From: Dehalococcoidia bacterium
GTDB lineage: Bacteria > Chloroflexota > Dehalococcoidia > Tepidiformales > Tepidiformaceae
Assembly: GCA_009839725.1 (NCBI GenBank)
Contig: VXPF01000117.1
Location: forward strand, 1 to 64,000
Length of the DNA: 64,000 bases
Direction of reading: 5' to 3'
The notes under the pieces were generated by a model. The model was not told the DNA's origin. It saw nothing but the letters and a program-made list of their open reading frames with translations, and did not search any database. A program made the position numbers and the translations under genes. Below are positions 1 to 8,164 of this stretch, piece by piece. How positions within the stretch are numbered: position 1 is the first letter of the stretch; every line of letters starts with the position of its first letter.

Positions 1-105
1 CCCCACTTTTCTACCACCCCCACCCCCCCACCCCCCATCCCCCAACGCCCCGGGGGCTCGGAGATGTGTAAAACAGCCCGGGGGTGGAGAAGGGGAGGGG
101 TCTGG

Positions 106-111
106 TACGAT
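106..111 (+). promoter_or_regulatory. -10 element (TACGAT) of yaaA
   Basis: TACGAT lies about 40 nt upstream of the yaaA start. The same hexamer sits 6 nt before the mature 5' end of tRNA-Lys at 8019 and before several other genes, which supports reading it as a -10 box. No clear -35 is visible. Bases 1-105 are otherwise C-rich or G-rich low-complexity sequence in which I see no gene. Confidence 0.5.
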
Positions 112-150
112 CGAGTCCGGATTCCGCGCTCCGATCCGGGAGGCATGCCC

Positions 151-921
151 GTGCTCACGATCATTTCCCCTGCCAAGGCCCTCGATTTCTCGCCCGTCGC
201 GAACGGGCTCTCCGCCACGCAGCCCCGCTTCGTGGACGACACCGCCTCGCTGATGCAGACCTGCAAGACGCTCGAGGCGGGCGACCTGCGCAAGCTGATG
301 TCGCTCAGCGACTCGCTGGCGCAGCTGAATCACGCGCGCTTCCAGGAGATGAGACTGCCGCTGACGCCGGAGAACGCGAAGCCGTGCGTGCTCGCCTTCC
401 AGGGGGACGTCTACAAGGGGCTCGACGCGGCCAGCCTCGAGGCGGCGGACCTGGGCTGGGCACAGGACCGCCTGCGCATCCTCTCGGGGCTCTACGGCCT
501 CCTGCGGCCGCTCGACCTGATCCAGCCGTACCGCCTGGAGATGGGCACGAAGCTCTCGAACGAGCGCGGGAAGAACCTCTACGAGTTCTGGGGCGACCGG
601 CTCGCGAACGCGCTCGACGACGAGGACGCCGATCCCAAAGCGCCCGTGCTCAACCTGGCCTCGCAGGAGTACGCGAAGGCGGTGCCGCCCAAGAGTCTGG
701 CGCGCCCGCTCGTGACGGCCGACTTCAAGGAAGAGCGGAACGGCGAGCTGAAGACGATCGGGCTGGTGGCGAAGCGTGCCCGCGGCCTGATGGCCCGCTA
801 CGTGATCCGTAACCGCGTCGAGGACGTCGAGGGCCTCAAGGACTTCGACGACGAGGGCTACGGCTTCCGTCCGGAGCTATCGAGCGAGGACCGGCTCGTC
901 TTCAGCCGCGCGAAGGCGTAG
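151..921 (+). CDS. yaaA: Peroxide stress protein YaaA (DUF328/UPF0246)
   Basis: YaaA-family protein of about 256 residues, the size of the E. coli protein. In E. coli YaaA limits free iron and DNA damage during peroxide stress. Family hallmarks are visible in order: ISPAKALDF at the N-terminus, FQGDVYKGL, LSGLYGLLRPLDLIQPYRLEMGT and the C-terminal ARGLMARYVI stretch. The start is GTG 151, because GGGAGG at 138-143 is spaced 7 nt from it and the resulting N-terminus aligns with other family members. ATG 145 is in frame but only 1 nt from that Shine-Dalgarno. The 3' end overlaps the convergent membrane-protein gene by 20 bp. Confidence 0.93.
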   Translation: MLTIISPAKALDFSPVANGLSATQPRFVDDTASLMQTCKTLEAGDLRKLMSLSDSLAQLNHARFQEMRLPLTPENAKPCVLAFQGDVYKGLDAASLEAADLGWAQDRLRILSGLYGLLRPLDLIQPYRLEMGTKLSNERGKNLYEFWGDRLANALDDEDADPKAPVLNLASQEYAKAVPPKSLARPLVTADFKEERNGELKTIGLVAKRARGLMARYVIRNRVEDVEGLKDFDDEGYGFRPELSSEDRLVFSRAKA

Positions 922-1678
922 AGGAACCAGCGGGCATATCGATTCGCCCCTGGAAGCGCGCGCCACAGGTGGCACACGAGGTCGCCCCCGGCGGCTCCAG
1001 TGCAGCGCCGCAGCCCGGGCAGTACCTGGCCGAGACCGACTGACGGTCCCACTGTGTTGCTGGGCCCGCGATCCGGCGAAGCACCGGGAGGGCGATCGTC
1101 AGGGCGAGGAGCAGGACCATCACGGCCGCGTAGAAGCGCCAGAAACCGTCGTCGCCGACCTCGCCCCACACCGCGATGAGCGTCAGGGACGCCGCCAGCG
1201 CACCGAGCCCGTATGCGGCATAGGCACCGCCACGGAAGCGCTGCCCCGCACTGAATACGGCAACCAGGCTGGCGTGGGTGGCGGCCAACGAGACCATGAT
1301 CTCGCTAGTAAAGCACTTCCACCACAGGTCACCGTCAAAGTCGCCCCAGATGCCTACGAGCACGAGGACTAGACCGATAAGTCCGGACACGATGCCGAGG
1401 ACGGGCACGATCCCAAGGCGGCCCCGCTCCCAGGCAAGCCCGCAGGCGAGGGTGATGGCGCTGGCGCTGAAGAAGCTGAGCGTGGTCAGGAGGAGCTTGC
1501 CCTCGGTTTCGCCAAAGTCCGAGCTGGCGAGGGCGGCGATTCCGATCAGTGCGCTCACTGCCAGGGAGGCGAAGAGCGCCCAGAGGGCGCCGAGGCGCAG
1601 GGTGCGGCGGGCTCCCTGCGACAGCCCAAAGTGGGGGCTGCGCGCGAGGAACTTGAGGACATCTTCCTCGCTGGGCAC
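902..1678 (-). CDS. Six-TM membrane protein with C-terminal zinc ribbon
   Basis: I do not recognise a named family. There are about six hydrophobic segments, then a short tail carrying a CPGC...CATC zinc-ribbon knuckle close to the C-terminus. The start is uncertain. TTG 1732 gives 276 residues but has no visible ribosome-binding site. GTG 1678 (258 residues) is preceded by TATCGT ending 6 nt upstream, which fits the leaderless pattern seen elsewhere here, so I prefer it. It may be a small membrane regulator or scaffold. The sequence does not suggest a transported substrate. Confidence 0.65.
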   Translation of the reverse strand: MPSEEDVLKFLARSPHFGLSQGARRTLRLGALWALFASLAVSALIGIAALASSDFGETEGKLLLTTLSFFSASAITLACGLAWERGRLGIVPVLGIVSGLIGLVLVLVGIWGDFDGDLWWKCFTSEIMVSLAATHASLVAVFSAGQRFRGGAYAAYGLGALAASLTLIAVWGEVGDDGFWRFYAAVMVLLLALTIALPVLRRIAGPATQWDRQSVSARYCPGCGAALEPPGATSCATCGARFQGRIDMPAGSSTPSRG

Positions 1679-1684
1679 GAGAGC

Positions 1685-1690
1685 ACGATA
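1685..1690 (-). promoter_or_regulatory. Candidate -10 (TATCGT) for the zinc-ribbon membrane protein
   Basis: On the minus strand TATCGT ends 6 nt before GTG 1678. This is the spacing at which transcription would begin at the start codon itself. It is weaker than the TACGAT cases because the hexamer differs from the local consensus. Confidence 0.3.
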
Positions 1691-1759
1691 GCGACGGCTA
1701 TCCGGAATTGCACTAACCCCCGCGGGGGTCAAGACAGCCCGGGCAGGTACCGGAGGTCC

Positions 1760-3496
1760 CTAGCCCTCCTCGATCGTTACCGTTCCGGTGGAGCCGTCGA
1801 TGCTGAGCATCGTGCCGGTGGCGATGAAGTCCGTCGCGCCGCGAATGCCGGTGACGGCGGGGATGCCGTACTCGCGCGCCACGGTGGCGGCGTGGCTGAG
1901 GAGGCCGCCGGTCTCGACGACGACGCCGGCGGCGGGGAGGAAGAGCGGGGTCCAGGGGGCGTCCGTGACGGGCGCGACGAGGATCTCGCCGGGGAGGATG
2001 GTCGCCTCGGAGGCGCCGTCGGCGCTGAGAACGACGCGCGCGCGGCCCCGCGCCTGACCGGGGCTCACGCCGATGCCCTCGAAGGAGGTCTCGCCGCCGG
2101 CGTCGGCGGTCTGGCGGGGGGTGGCCTCGACGGGGCGCTGGAAGATGATGGGGAGCTCGTAGTCGTGGAGCATCTCGTAGCGGGTACGACGCTCGACGAT
2201 GACGTCCTGTACCTCGGCTGCGGAGAGGCCGCCGTCGAGGGCCTCGGGGAGCTCGGCGAGGCGCAGGAACCAGACGTCCTCGGGGTCGTCGAGTTCGCCT
2301 CGCTCGGCAAGGCGCCTGGCGATCTCCAGAACGGGCTGGCGGTAGGTGCGGCAGAGCCTGGTCCAGCTGGCCTTGGTGGTCTCGCGCTTGCCGTTCATGA
2401 CCTGCACGAGGTCCAGGAGCCTGCGGAACTCGGCCCGCTGGTCCTCAGGAAGGGCGGCCTCGACCTCGGCTTCGAGGGCGACGCGCTCGGCGGCCGAGCG
2501 CTCCTCCCGCACGTACGGGCTGTGCTCCTCCTCCAGCGCAAGGTCGGCCTGGAGGCTGCTGAGAACGAACTGGGGCGATTCGTTCCATGTGAGGCAGGAG
2601 GGGTCGGTCTCGCGCTGGCCGCGGAAGCCCAGGTCGGCGATGAAGGTCTCGTAGTTGCTGGCGAACGCGGCCCAGTCGTCGCCGGGCGGCGAGGCGAGGC
2701 GGGCCTGGAAGGCGTCCACGGAGATGCCGGCGATCTCGTCGGCGAGGGCGGGGCGGGCGACGACAAGGCGGCTCAGATCCCAGATCGCCTTCGAGGGGCG
2801 GGCGCTCTCGACGTCGGTGAGGCCGCTCGTGAGGCCGGTCATCCAGCCCGCGGGGTGGTCGGGAACGTGCTCGTTGAGCAGCCCGTCGAGAAGGGTGGTC
2901 TGGAGGCCGCCGCCGCTGCTGCACCAGTAGTGCGTGTAGAAGATGTCGCCGATGTGGTCGGTGGTCTCGTCGAGGGCGGCGAGAAGGCCGGCGTCGTCGA
3001 CAGCGGTCCAGTCGCGCGCGAGGGTGGCGGCGTAGTGCGCCTTGGCGCGATCGGCGTCGGCGTCGACGAGCTCGCGAGCGCGTACGAAGTTGGCCATGAG
3101 GCGCTCCTGGACCGCCTCGGCGCGGGAGGTGTCCTGGGCAACCTCGGCGGTGATCTCCTCCTCGCCCTCGAAGAATTGCTTCAGGTAGTCGGCGCTGCCG
3201 CCGGTTTCGAAGCTCGAAGTGAGGGCGTTGACGACGCTGATGTTCACGCAGAACTGGCCGCCCACAATGGGGAGCATGGTCGTGCCCGGCTTGTCGGGGA
3301 TGGGGACTAGGTCCTCGATCTGGAGCTCGCGGGTGCCGACGACGAGCCACTGGTAGTTCCACTCGCGGATGAGGTCGGCGGGCAGGGGCCTCGTGACGCC
3401 GGGGAGGACTTCGTCGGTGTTCCCGGTGGTGTAGTCGTTGTAGCGCTCGTCGATGGTGCTGTCCCAGCTGCAGAGGGGTTCCTGCAGGTTCGCCAT
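1760..3496 (-). CDS. Orphan PEP-utilising enzyme mobile-domain protein
   Basis: 578 residues. The C-terminal ~90 residues are a PEP-utiliser swivelling phosphohistidine domain, with GEILVAPVTDAPWTPLF followed by GGLLSHAATVAREYGIPAV; the histidine is near residue 535. The large N-terminal helical part resembles the middle (substrate-binding) region of rifampicin-phosphotransferase-type proteins. There is no PPDK_N ATP-grasp domain and no PEP-binding barrel, so by itself it should not be able to charge the histidine. GGAGAAGG precedes ATG 3496. It is divergent from the MFS gene. Function unknown: possibly the acceptor half of a two-protein phosphotransferase. Confidence 0.8.
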   Translation of the reverse strand: MANLQEPLCSWDSTIDERYNDYTTGNTDEVLPGVTRPLPADLIREWNYQWLVVGTRELQIEDLVPIPDKPGTTMLPIVGGQFCVNISVVNALTSSFETGGSADYLKQFFEGEEEITAEVAQDTSRAEAVQERLMANFVRARELVDADADRAKAHYAATLARDWTAVDDAGLLAALDETTDHIGDIFYTHYWCSSGGGLQTTLLDGLLNEHVPDHPAGWMTGLTSGLTDVESARPSKAIWDLSRLVVARPALADEIAGISVDAFQARLASPPGDDWAAFASNYETFIADLGFRGQRETDPSCLTWNESPQFVLSSLQADLALEEEHSPYVREERSAAERVALEAEVEAALPEDQRAEFRRLLDLVQVMNGKRETTKASWTRLCRTYRQPVLEIARRLAERGELDDPEDVWFLRLAELPEALDGGLSAAEVQDVIVERRTRYEMLHDYELPIIFQRPVEATPRQTADAGGETSFEGIGVSPGQARGRARVVLSADGASEATILPGEILVAPVTDAPWTPLFLPAAGVVVETGGLLSHAATVAREYGIPAVTGIRGATDFIATGTMLSIDGSTGTVTIEEG

Positions 3497-3577
3497 GTGC
3501 CTTCTCCCGCGCGGGCTGCGCGCACGATCGCGGACTCTACCGGGGCGTTGCCTTAGGGGCTGAAGGGCGGAGACTGC

Positions 3578-3583
3578 TACGAT
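3578..3583 (+). promoter_or_regulatory. -10 element (TACGAT) of the MFS gene
   Basis: TACGAT is located 36 nt upstream of the TTG start at 3620, in the divergent intergenic region shared with the PEP mobile-domain gene. It is identical to the -10 assigned to tRNA-Lys and yaaA. Confidence 0.5.
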
Positions 3584-3619
3584 TCGCGCGGCCCCGCAGC
3601 GGCCCGGGCGAGGTAGGCG

Positions 3620-5269
3620 TTGACCACATCCGTTTCGTCCGAGCCTGTCCTGGGCGTCCTGCTGAGCGAACGCGAGAAGATGCTGCTGCTCCTCGCGCTG
3701 GGGATGTGCATGTTCCTCAGCTCGCTCGATGGAGCGATCCTGGCGACCGCTCTCCCGACGATCCTGTCCGACCTAGGCGGCTTCAAGCTGCTTTCGTGGG
3801 TTTTCACCCTCTACATGCTCACCTCGACGGTGGTGGTGCCGATCATTGGGAAGCTCTCGGACATGTTCGGGCGGCGGCCGTTCGTGATCTCCGGGGTCGT
3901 CATCTTCCTCGTGGGTTCCCTGGGATGCGGGCTCGCGCCGACGATGATCAGCCTCATCGTCGCTCGGAGCGTCCAGGGAATCGGCGGCGGCTTCATCCTC
4001 GCCTGCGTGCTGGTGGTGATGGCGGACATGTACACACCCATCGAGCGCGCCAAGTACGTGGGCTACATCCTCGCCATCATCACGGCAGGCACGCTCCTCG
4101 GGCCTCCCGTGGGTGGCTTCTTCGCTGACGGTCCGGGTTGGCGCTGGTGCTTCTTCATCAACATTCCCATTGGCGTCGTGGCGCTCGCGACCATCTGGAC
4201 GACCCTTCCGAACACCCGGCAGGGGGGACGGATCGCGGACATCGACTTCACGGGGGCAGCTGTACTCACCACCGCAACAGTGGCGGGACTCCTCGCGACG
4301 GCGTGGGCATACCAGGCCTACGGCTGGGGCTCCGCGATTACCGTCGGGCTGCTGGTGGCGGCGGGCGTGCTGCTGCTGCTGTTCGTGCTGCAGGAGCTCC
4401 GGCACCCGAACGCGATCATTCCCATGGGGTTGTTCCGTAACCGGATGTACGTGCTTACAGGGTTAGTCGCCATCGGAACGAGCGCAGTCTTGTTCTCGAC
4501 GGTCATCTTCTTACCGACGTTCGTCCAGACGTCGCTGGGAGCCTCGGCCAGTGTGTCTGGCCTCGTAACCATGCCACAGGCGGTGGGGCTGGTGGTTATG
4601 AGCTTCGTGGGGGGGCAGATCGTGGCGCGCACAGGGCGCTTCAAGCAGCTGGTGGTGGTGGGGTGTGCCCTCTCCGGCCTGGCGGCGTTCCTGTTGCAAC
4701 TGATGGGCGTGGGCGATCCCCTCTGGCAGGTGGTCGTGTACATGATCATCTTCGGCATGGGTTCGGGGTTCGTCACGCCGCTCATCAACGTGATCGTGCA
4801 GGCTTCGGTGCGACAGGAAGACACCGGCGTGGCGACGAGCAGCCAGATGTACTTCCGCCAGATCGCGCAGGTGCTGGGCGTGGCGCTGTTCGGGGTGCTG
4901 TTTACAACCGCGTACACGACCTCGTTTGCAGGGAACCTCGAACAGGAGGTGCGAGCAGTAATGCCAGCAGCCGTGTACGAGGAGCTCGAGGGCGATGCGA
5001 CTCTTGTGCTCGACGAAGAACGGTTCGAGAGCACCCGAGCGGAGTTCCTGGAGGCGGGCGGGACCGCGGCCCTGTTTGACCGGGCGCTGGACACCCAGAA
5101 GGAGGCCGTGGCGGTCGCGAACAAGCGGATCTTCCTGCTCTCCGCGATCGGCGGCCTGGTCCTCGTCCTGATCTCACTCGCGCTCACGGAGATCCCGTTG
5201 CGAGGGAGGGAGCCGGCGCGCACCGCGGAAGGCGACGAGCAGCCGGCGACCGTCTCGGCCTCCCGCTAG
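3620..5269 (+). CDS. MFS exporter, DHA2 (EmrB/QacA) family
   Basis: 549 residues with about 14 transmembrane segments, as expected for DHA2 drug:H+ antiporters in the inner membrane. Visible motifs are SSLDGAILATALPTI in TM1, GKLSDMFGRRP (motif A) after TM2, the ARSVQGIGGG motif of TM4, and the antiporter motif C-like region GTLLGPPVGG in TM5. A soluble loop occurs before the last helix. The start is TTG 3620, supported by GAGGT at 3610-3614. The next in-frame ATG would delete part of the N-terminus but not TM1. Substrate cannot be inferred from the sequence. Confidence 0.9.
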   Translation: MTTSVSSEPVLGVLLSEREKMLLLLALGMCMFLSSLDGAILATALPTILSDLGGFKLLSWVFTLYMLTSTVVVPIIGKLSDMFGRRPFVISGVVIFLVGSLGCGLAPTMISLIVARSVQGIGGGFILACVLVVMADMYTPIERAKYVGYILAIITAGTLLGPPVGGFFADGPGWRWCFFINIPIGVVALATIWTTLPNTRQGGRIADIDFTGAAVLTTATVAGLLATAWAYQAYGWGSAITVGLLVAAGVLLLLFVLQELRHPNAIIPMGLFRNRMYVLTGLVAIGTSAVLFSTVIFLPTFVQTSLGASASVSGLVTMPQAVGLVVMSFVGGQIVARTGRFKQLVVVGCALSGLAAFLLQLMGVGDPLWQVVVYMIIFGMGSGFVTPLINVIVQASVRQEDTGVATSSQMYFRQIAQVLGVALFGVLFTTAYTTSFAGNLEQEVRAVMPAAVYEELEGDATLVLDEERFESTRAEFLEAGGTAALFDRALDTQKEAVAVANKRIFLLSAIGGLVLVLISLALTEIPLRGREPARTAEGDEQPATVSASR

Positions 5270-5314
5270 GAAGGGGCACCCGGTAGGCTTCCCCGCTCGG
5301 AGGGGAACCGCATC

Positions 5315-6202
5315 ATGGAGTTCTGCCCCAATTTCATCAGCGTCGACGACGATCCCGCGCAGTGGGCGCGGGATCGGGAGGCGGAGGGCTACCCGATCAT
5401 CTCGGTGGCCGACCACATCTCCTCGCCGCAGCCCCACCCGCACGTGTGGGTGACGGCGACGACGTTCGCGCTGGCGACGGAGGAAACGCGCGTGATGGTC
5501 GCCTTCGGGAACAACCTCTTCCGCTCGCCGGTCGAGTTCGCGGCGGCGGCGCTGGCGCTGCACCGCGTGAGCGGGGGGCGGTGCGAGGCGGGCCTGGGCG
5601 CGGGCTGGGCGGAGAACGAGATCACGGGCATGGGCTGGGAGTTCCCCTCCGCCCGCGACCGCGTGGGGATGTACGTCGAAGCGCTGCAGATCGCGCGGGA
5701 GCTGCTGCACACTGGCTCGTGCACCTTCCAGGGCGAGTACTACAACATCGACATCCCGCTGATCGGACCGCTGCCGAAGCCGCCGCCGCTCCTGATGTCA
5801 TCGTCGGCGGGCCCGCGCACGCTGCGCGAGTCGGCGCCCCACGTGGACCGCATCGAGCTGATGGGGTTCCCCGTGAGCGATGTGGGCGATCCGGTGGAGT
5901 TCGCGGGGAAGGTGGCGGCGTTCGACGAGGACGCCCTGCGCAGGCGGGTCGAGATGGCGAACGAGGTCGCGCCGGGGAAGCCGCTCGGGTTCCTGGCGCT
6001 CGTGGGCGCCGGGGACGACCCCGAGCTCCGGGAGCGGGGCAAGGCCATGGGCGACCGCATCTTCGGCGGCTTCCTGGGCGAGCCGGAGCGGGTCGCGACG
6101 AACCTTCGGCGGCTCGGCGAACTCGGCATCGACCGGGTGCAGATGGCGCCCTCGACGCCGGACACGCTGACGCTGCTGGCGCCCTACCTGACCGGGGACT
6201 AG
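5315..6202 (+). CDS. LLM-class flavin-dependent oxidoreductase
   Basis: 295-residue luciferase-like monooxygenase-family protein (TIM barrel, FMN or F420 cofactor). The N-terminal strand MEFCPNFISVDD, ISVADHISSPQ, the FGNNLFRSPVEFAAAALALHRVSGGR stretch and the GLGAGWAENE motif are characteristic. GGAGGGG lies 15-20 nt upstream of ATG 5315. It follows the MFS gene at 45 nt on the same strand and is convergent with the Rieske oxygenase gene. Such enzymes often act in xenobiotic or terpenoid oxidation; substrate unknown. I cannot tell FMN from F420 dependence. Confidence 0.9.
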   Translation: MEFCPNFISVDDDPAQWARDREAEGYPIISVADHISSPQPHPHVWVTATTFALATEETRVMVAFGNNLFRSPVEFAAAALALHRVSGGRCEAGLGAGWAENEITGMGWEFPSARDRVGMYVEALQIARELLHTGSCTFQGEYYNIDIPLIGPLPKPPPLLMSSSAGPRTLRESAPHVDRIELMGFPVSDVGDPVEFAGKVAAFDEDALRRRVEMANEVAPGKPLGFLALVGAGDDPELRERGKAMGDRIFGGFLGEPERVATNLRRLGELGIDRVQMAPSTPDTLTLLAPYLTGD

Positions 6203-6215
6203 CGGCGATCGGGCG

Positions 6216-7916
6216 CTACCACTCCCGCTCGAGGTAGGTCTCGAGCACCGCGTAGAAGTGGCGCAGCTTCATCTCGTTGTAGTCGGCGAGCTGGAGCGAG
6301 CCGCCCTCGAGGGAGTGCACGCCCTTCTGGACCCAGGGCATGTTGCCCGTGTCCTGGTCCATCACCATGGCGAGGCCACCGATCTCGGGAGCGAGGGTCC
6401 AGCTGTCGTCGACGTCGAGCTCGTGGACCGGGGGAGCGGGCGGGGGCTCGGTGCCCTCGGGCGTGGGGGCGATGCAGATCGCCTCCATGACGCATTCCTC
6501 CGGGTTGTTGCCGTTGGGGCGGAAGCGGAACCAGATGGCGACCGGACCCCAGCCGCTACTGGGCATGAGGTTGGGGAACAGGTTGTAGTAGATGTTCCCC
6601 GTCAGCTCGGTGTCGGAGACCTTGTCCATCAGGTCGCCGAGCAGGGGTCGCATGGCTTCCCGCATGTCGTTGGCGGCCTTGGCCCGGACTGCGGCTGTGG
6701 CCTTGATGCGGTCTTCGCGCGTCTGGGGCTCGGCGGGGGCGGCGGGCTCGTCGTCCTCGATCTGGGCGTAGAGCTCGGAGCCGTCGGGAGTGGATCCGTT
6801 TTCGCCGGGCGCCGCGCCGGTGTTGTCGAGGCGTCCGCCGGTGCTGTTGGGATCGAGGTCCTCGGGAACCGCCATCTTGAGCTCGTCGGCGACCTGTTCG
6901 CCGCCGACCCACTGGCAGAGGTGCAGGTCGGCATGGCCGAGGTCGCCCTCGACCCAGACAGCCTGGCGCGTGAAGACGCCGCTGCGGCCGTCGGGCATGG
7001 TGACGTCGACGTTGCCGTCGGGGCGGCGCTCATAGATGGCGCCGGTAAAGGCGTGGCGCTCGCGGGGCACGCCGTCGGCGGAGGGCGGGAGCGGGGTCCA
7101 CTCGATGCCCTCGAGGTGAGGGCTGGGGGCGCCGGCGGGGTTGTGCTGGCGCGAGTAGTTCTTGAAGGCGTCGAACTGGGCATTGCAGTCGCCGAAACCC
7201 CAGACGACCTGGGGGTGGGTCGAGAAGACGTGCCACGACTCGGCGAAGGCGTCCTGGGCGACCTTCCAGTTGGCGCGGATGACCTTGCGGACTTCGGCGA
7301 CCTTGTGGCGCTTCTCGTAGGGGAGGAGTGCGAAGTTGTCGGGGAAGTCGTCGAGGAATTCCTCGAAGGGCTCGCAGTCGGGATCGGGGTTGATGAAGAT
7401 GAAGCGTCCCCAGCGCCCGACGGGCACCTCGGGGAGGTTCTGCTCTTCCTTGACGACGTAGGGGAAGTCCCACTGGCAGGGGATCTCCTTGATTGAGCCG
7501 TCGAGGTGCCAGGCCCAGGCATGGAAGGGACAGCGCAGCTCGTGGGTCTTCTTGCCGGCGCGCTCCTTGAGGCGGCGGCCGCGGTGGAGGCAGGCGTTGC
7601 GGAAGGCCTTGAACTCGTCCTCGGCGGTGTGAACGATGAGGAAGCTCAGCTCGCCGATCTCGTAGGGCATGTAGTCGCCGACGTTGGGAATGTCGTCCTC
7701 GTGGCAGGCCATTTGCCAGACGTGCTTCCAGAGCTGCTCCATCTCCTTCTCGTGGTGCTCGCGCGAGAAGTAGAACTCGGCGGGGACGCGGGTGGGGCCC
7801 GGAGGCATGGCCGACTCGCGGCTGAGGTACTCAGGAACCTCGTGCGTGTCGTACTTGATCAGCTCCTGGACGGAGAGTCCGGCGGAGCGGTTGGTGCCAG
7901 TCAGGGTTTCAACCAT
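6216..7916 (-). CDS. Rieske non-haem iron aromatic-ring hydroxylase, alpha subunit
   Basis: 566 residues. The Rieske [2Fe-2S] ligands are C109-x-H111 and C129-x2-H132, with 17 residues between the pairs, as is usual. The mononuclear iron site is suggested by AESWHVFSTHP (H-x4-H) in the catalytic half. The enzyme would hydroxylate or demethylate a ring or alkyl substrate using electrons from a separate reductase, which is not encoded nearby. An unusual Asp/Glu/Ala/Pro-rich insertion of roughly 60 residues lies between the iron site and the last part of the catalytic domain. A TAAAAT box at 7945-7940 and GTGAGG precede ATG 7916. It is divergent from tRNA-Lys. Confidence 0.92.
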   Translation of the reverse strand: MVETLTGTNRSAGLSVQELIKYDTHEVPEYLSRESAMPPGPTRVPAEFYFSREHHEKEMEQLWKHVWQMACHEDDIPNVGDYMPYEIGELSFLIVHTAEDEFKAFRNACLHRGRRLKERAGKKTHELRCPFHAWAWHLDGSIKEIPCQWDFPYVVKEEQNLPEVPVGRWGRFIFINPDPDCEPFEEFLDDFPDNFALLPYEKRHKVAEVRKVIRANWKVAQDAFAESWHVFSTHPQVVWGFGDCNAQFDAFKNYSRQHNPAGAPSPHLEGIEWTPLPPSADGVPRERHAFTGAIYERRPDGNVDVTMPDGRSGVFTRQAVWVEGDLGHADLHLCQWVGGEQVADELKMAVPEDLDPNSTGGRLDNTGAAPGENGSTPDGSELYAQIEDDEPAAPAEPQTREDRIKATAAVRAKAANDMREAMRPLLGDLMDKVSDTELTGNIYYNLFPNLMPSSGWGPVAIWFRFRPNGNNPEECVMEAICIAPTPEGTEPPPAPPVHELDVDDSWTLAPEIGGLAMVMDQDTGNMPWVQKGVHSLEGGSLQLADYNEMKLRHFYAVLETYLEREW

Positions 7917-8006
7917 GGATGTGCCTCACTTTGGACGCGATTTTACCGGAGGGTCGCGCAAGCGGGCATCCCCGGCGGCGGCGGGGCCTGTGGGGGCGGT
8001 CGGGGC

Positions 8007-8012
8007 TACGAT
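8007..8012 (+). promoter_or_regulatory. -10 element (TACGAT) of tRNA-Lys
   Basis: TACGAT ends 6 nt before the mature 5' G of tRNA-Lys at 8019, so transcription probably starts at or within a base of the mature end. This gives the anchor for recognising the same hexamer elsewhere in the window. Confidence 0.6.
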
Positions 8013-8018
8013 AGGTGC

Positions 8019-8094
8019 GGGCCCGTAGCTCAGCTGGAAGAGCAGTGGACTTTTAATCCATTGGTCGGGAGTTCGAGTCTCCCCGGGCCTACCA
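8019..8094 (+). tRNA. tRNA-Lys (anticodon TTT)
   Basis: Full cloverleaf of 76 nt. The acceptor arm 8019-8025 pairs with 8084-8090 (including a G1:U72 pair). The D-stem is GCTC/GAGC. The anticodon loop CTTTTAA has anticodon TTT at 8052-8054. The T-stem is GGGAG/CTCCC around TTCGAGT, followed by discriminator A8091 and encoded CCA at 8092-8094. The last 28 bases of the tRNA body up to 8092 are duplicated exactly at 10368-10395. Confidence 0.97.
8065..8092 (+). repeat. 28-bp direct repeat, copy 1 (3' end of tRNA-Lys; attL-like)
   Basis: Covers the end of the variable loop, the whole T-arm, the 3' acceptor strand, the discriminator and the first C of CCA. It is identical to 10368-10395. The tRNA copy is intact, the usual arrangement when an element integrates at a tRNA 3' end and restores it. 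Confidence 0.9.
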
Positions 8095-8164
8095 CTGTCG
8101 TGACCGTCGGCTCCTAGTGGGTCGGGTGACGAAACCTCCCCCCTCGGTATGCGAGTATCGGCGC

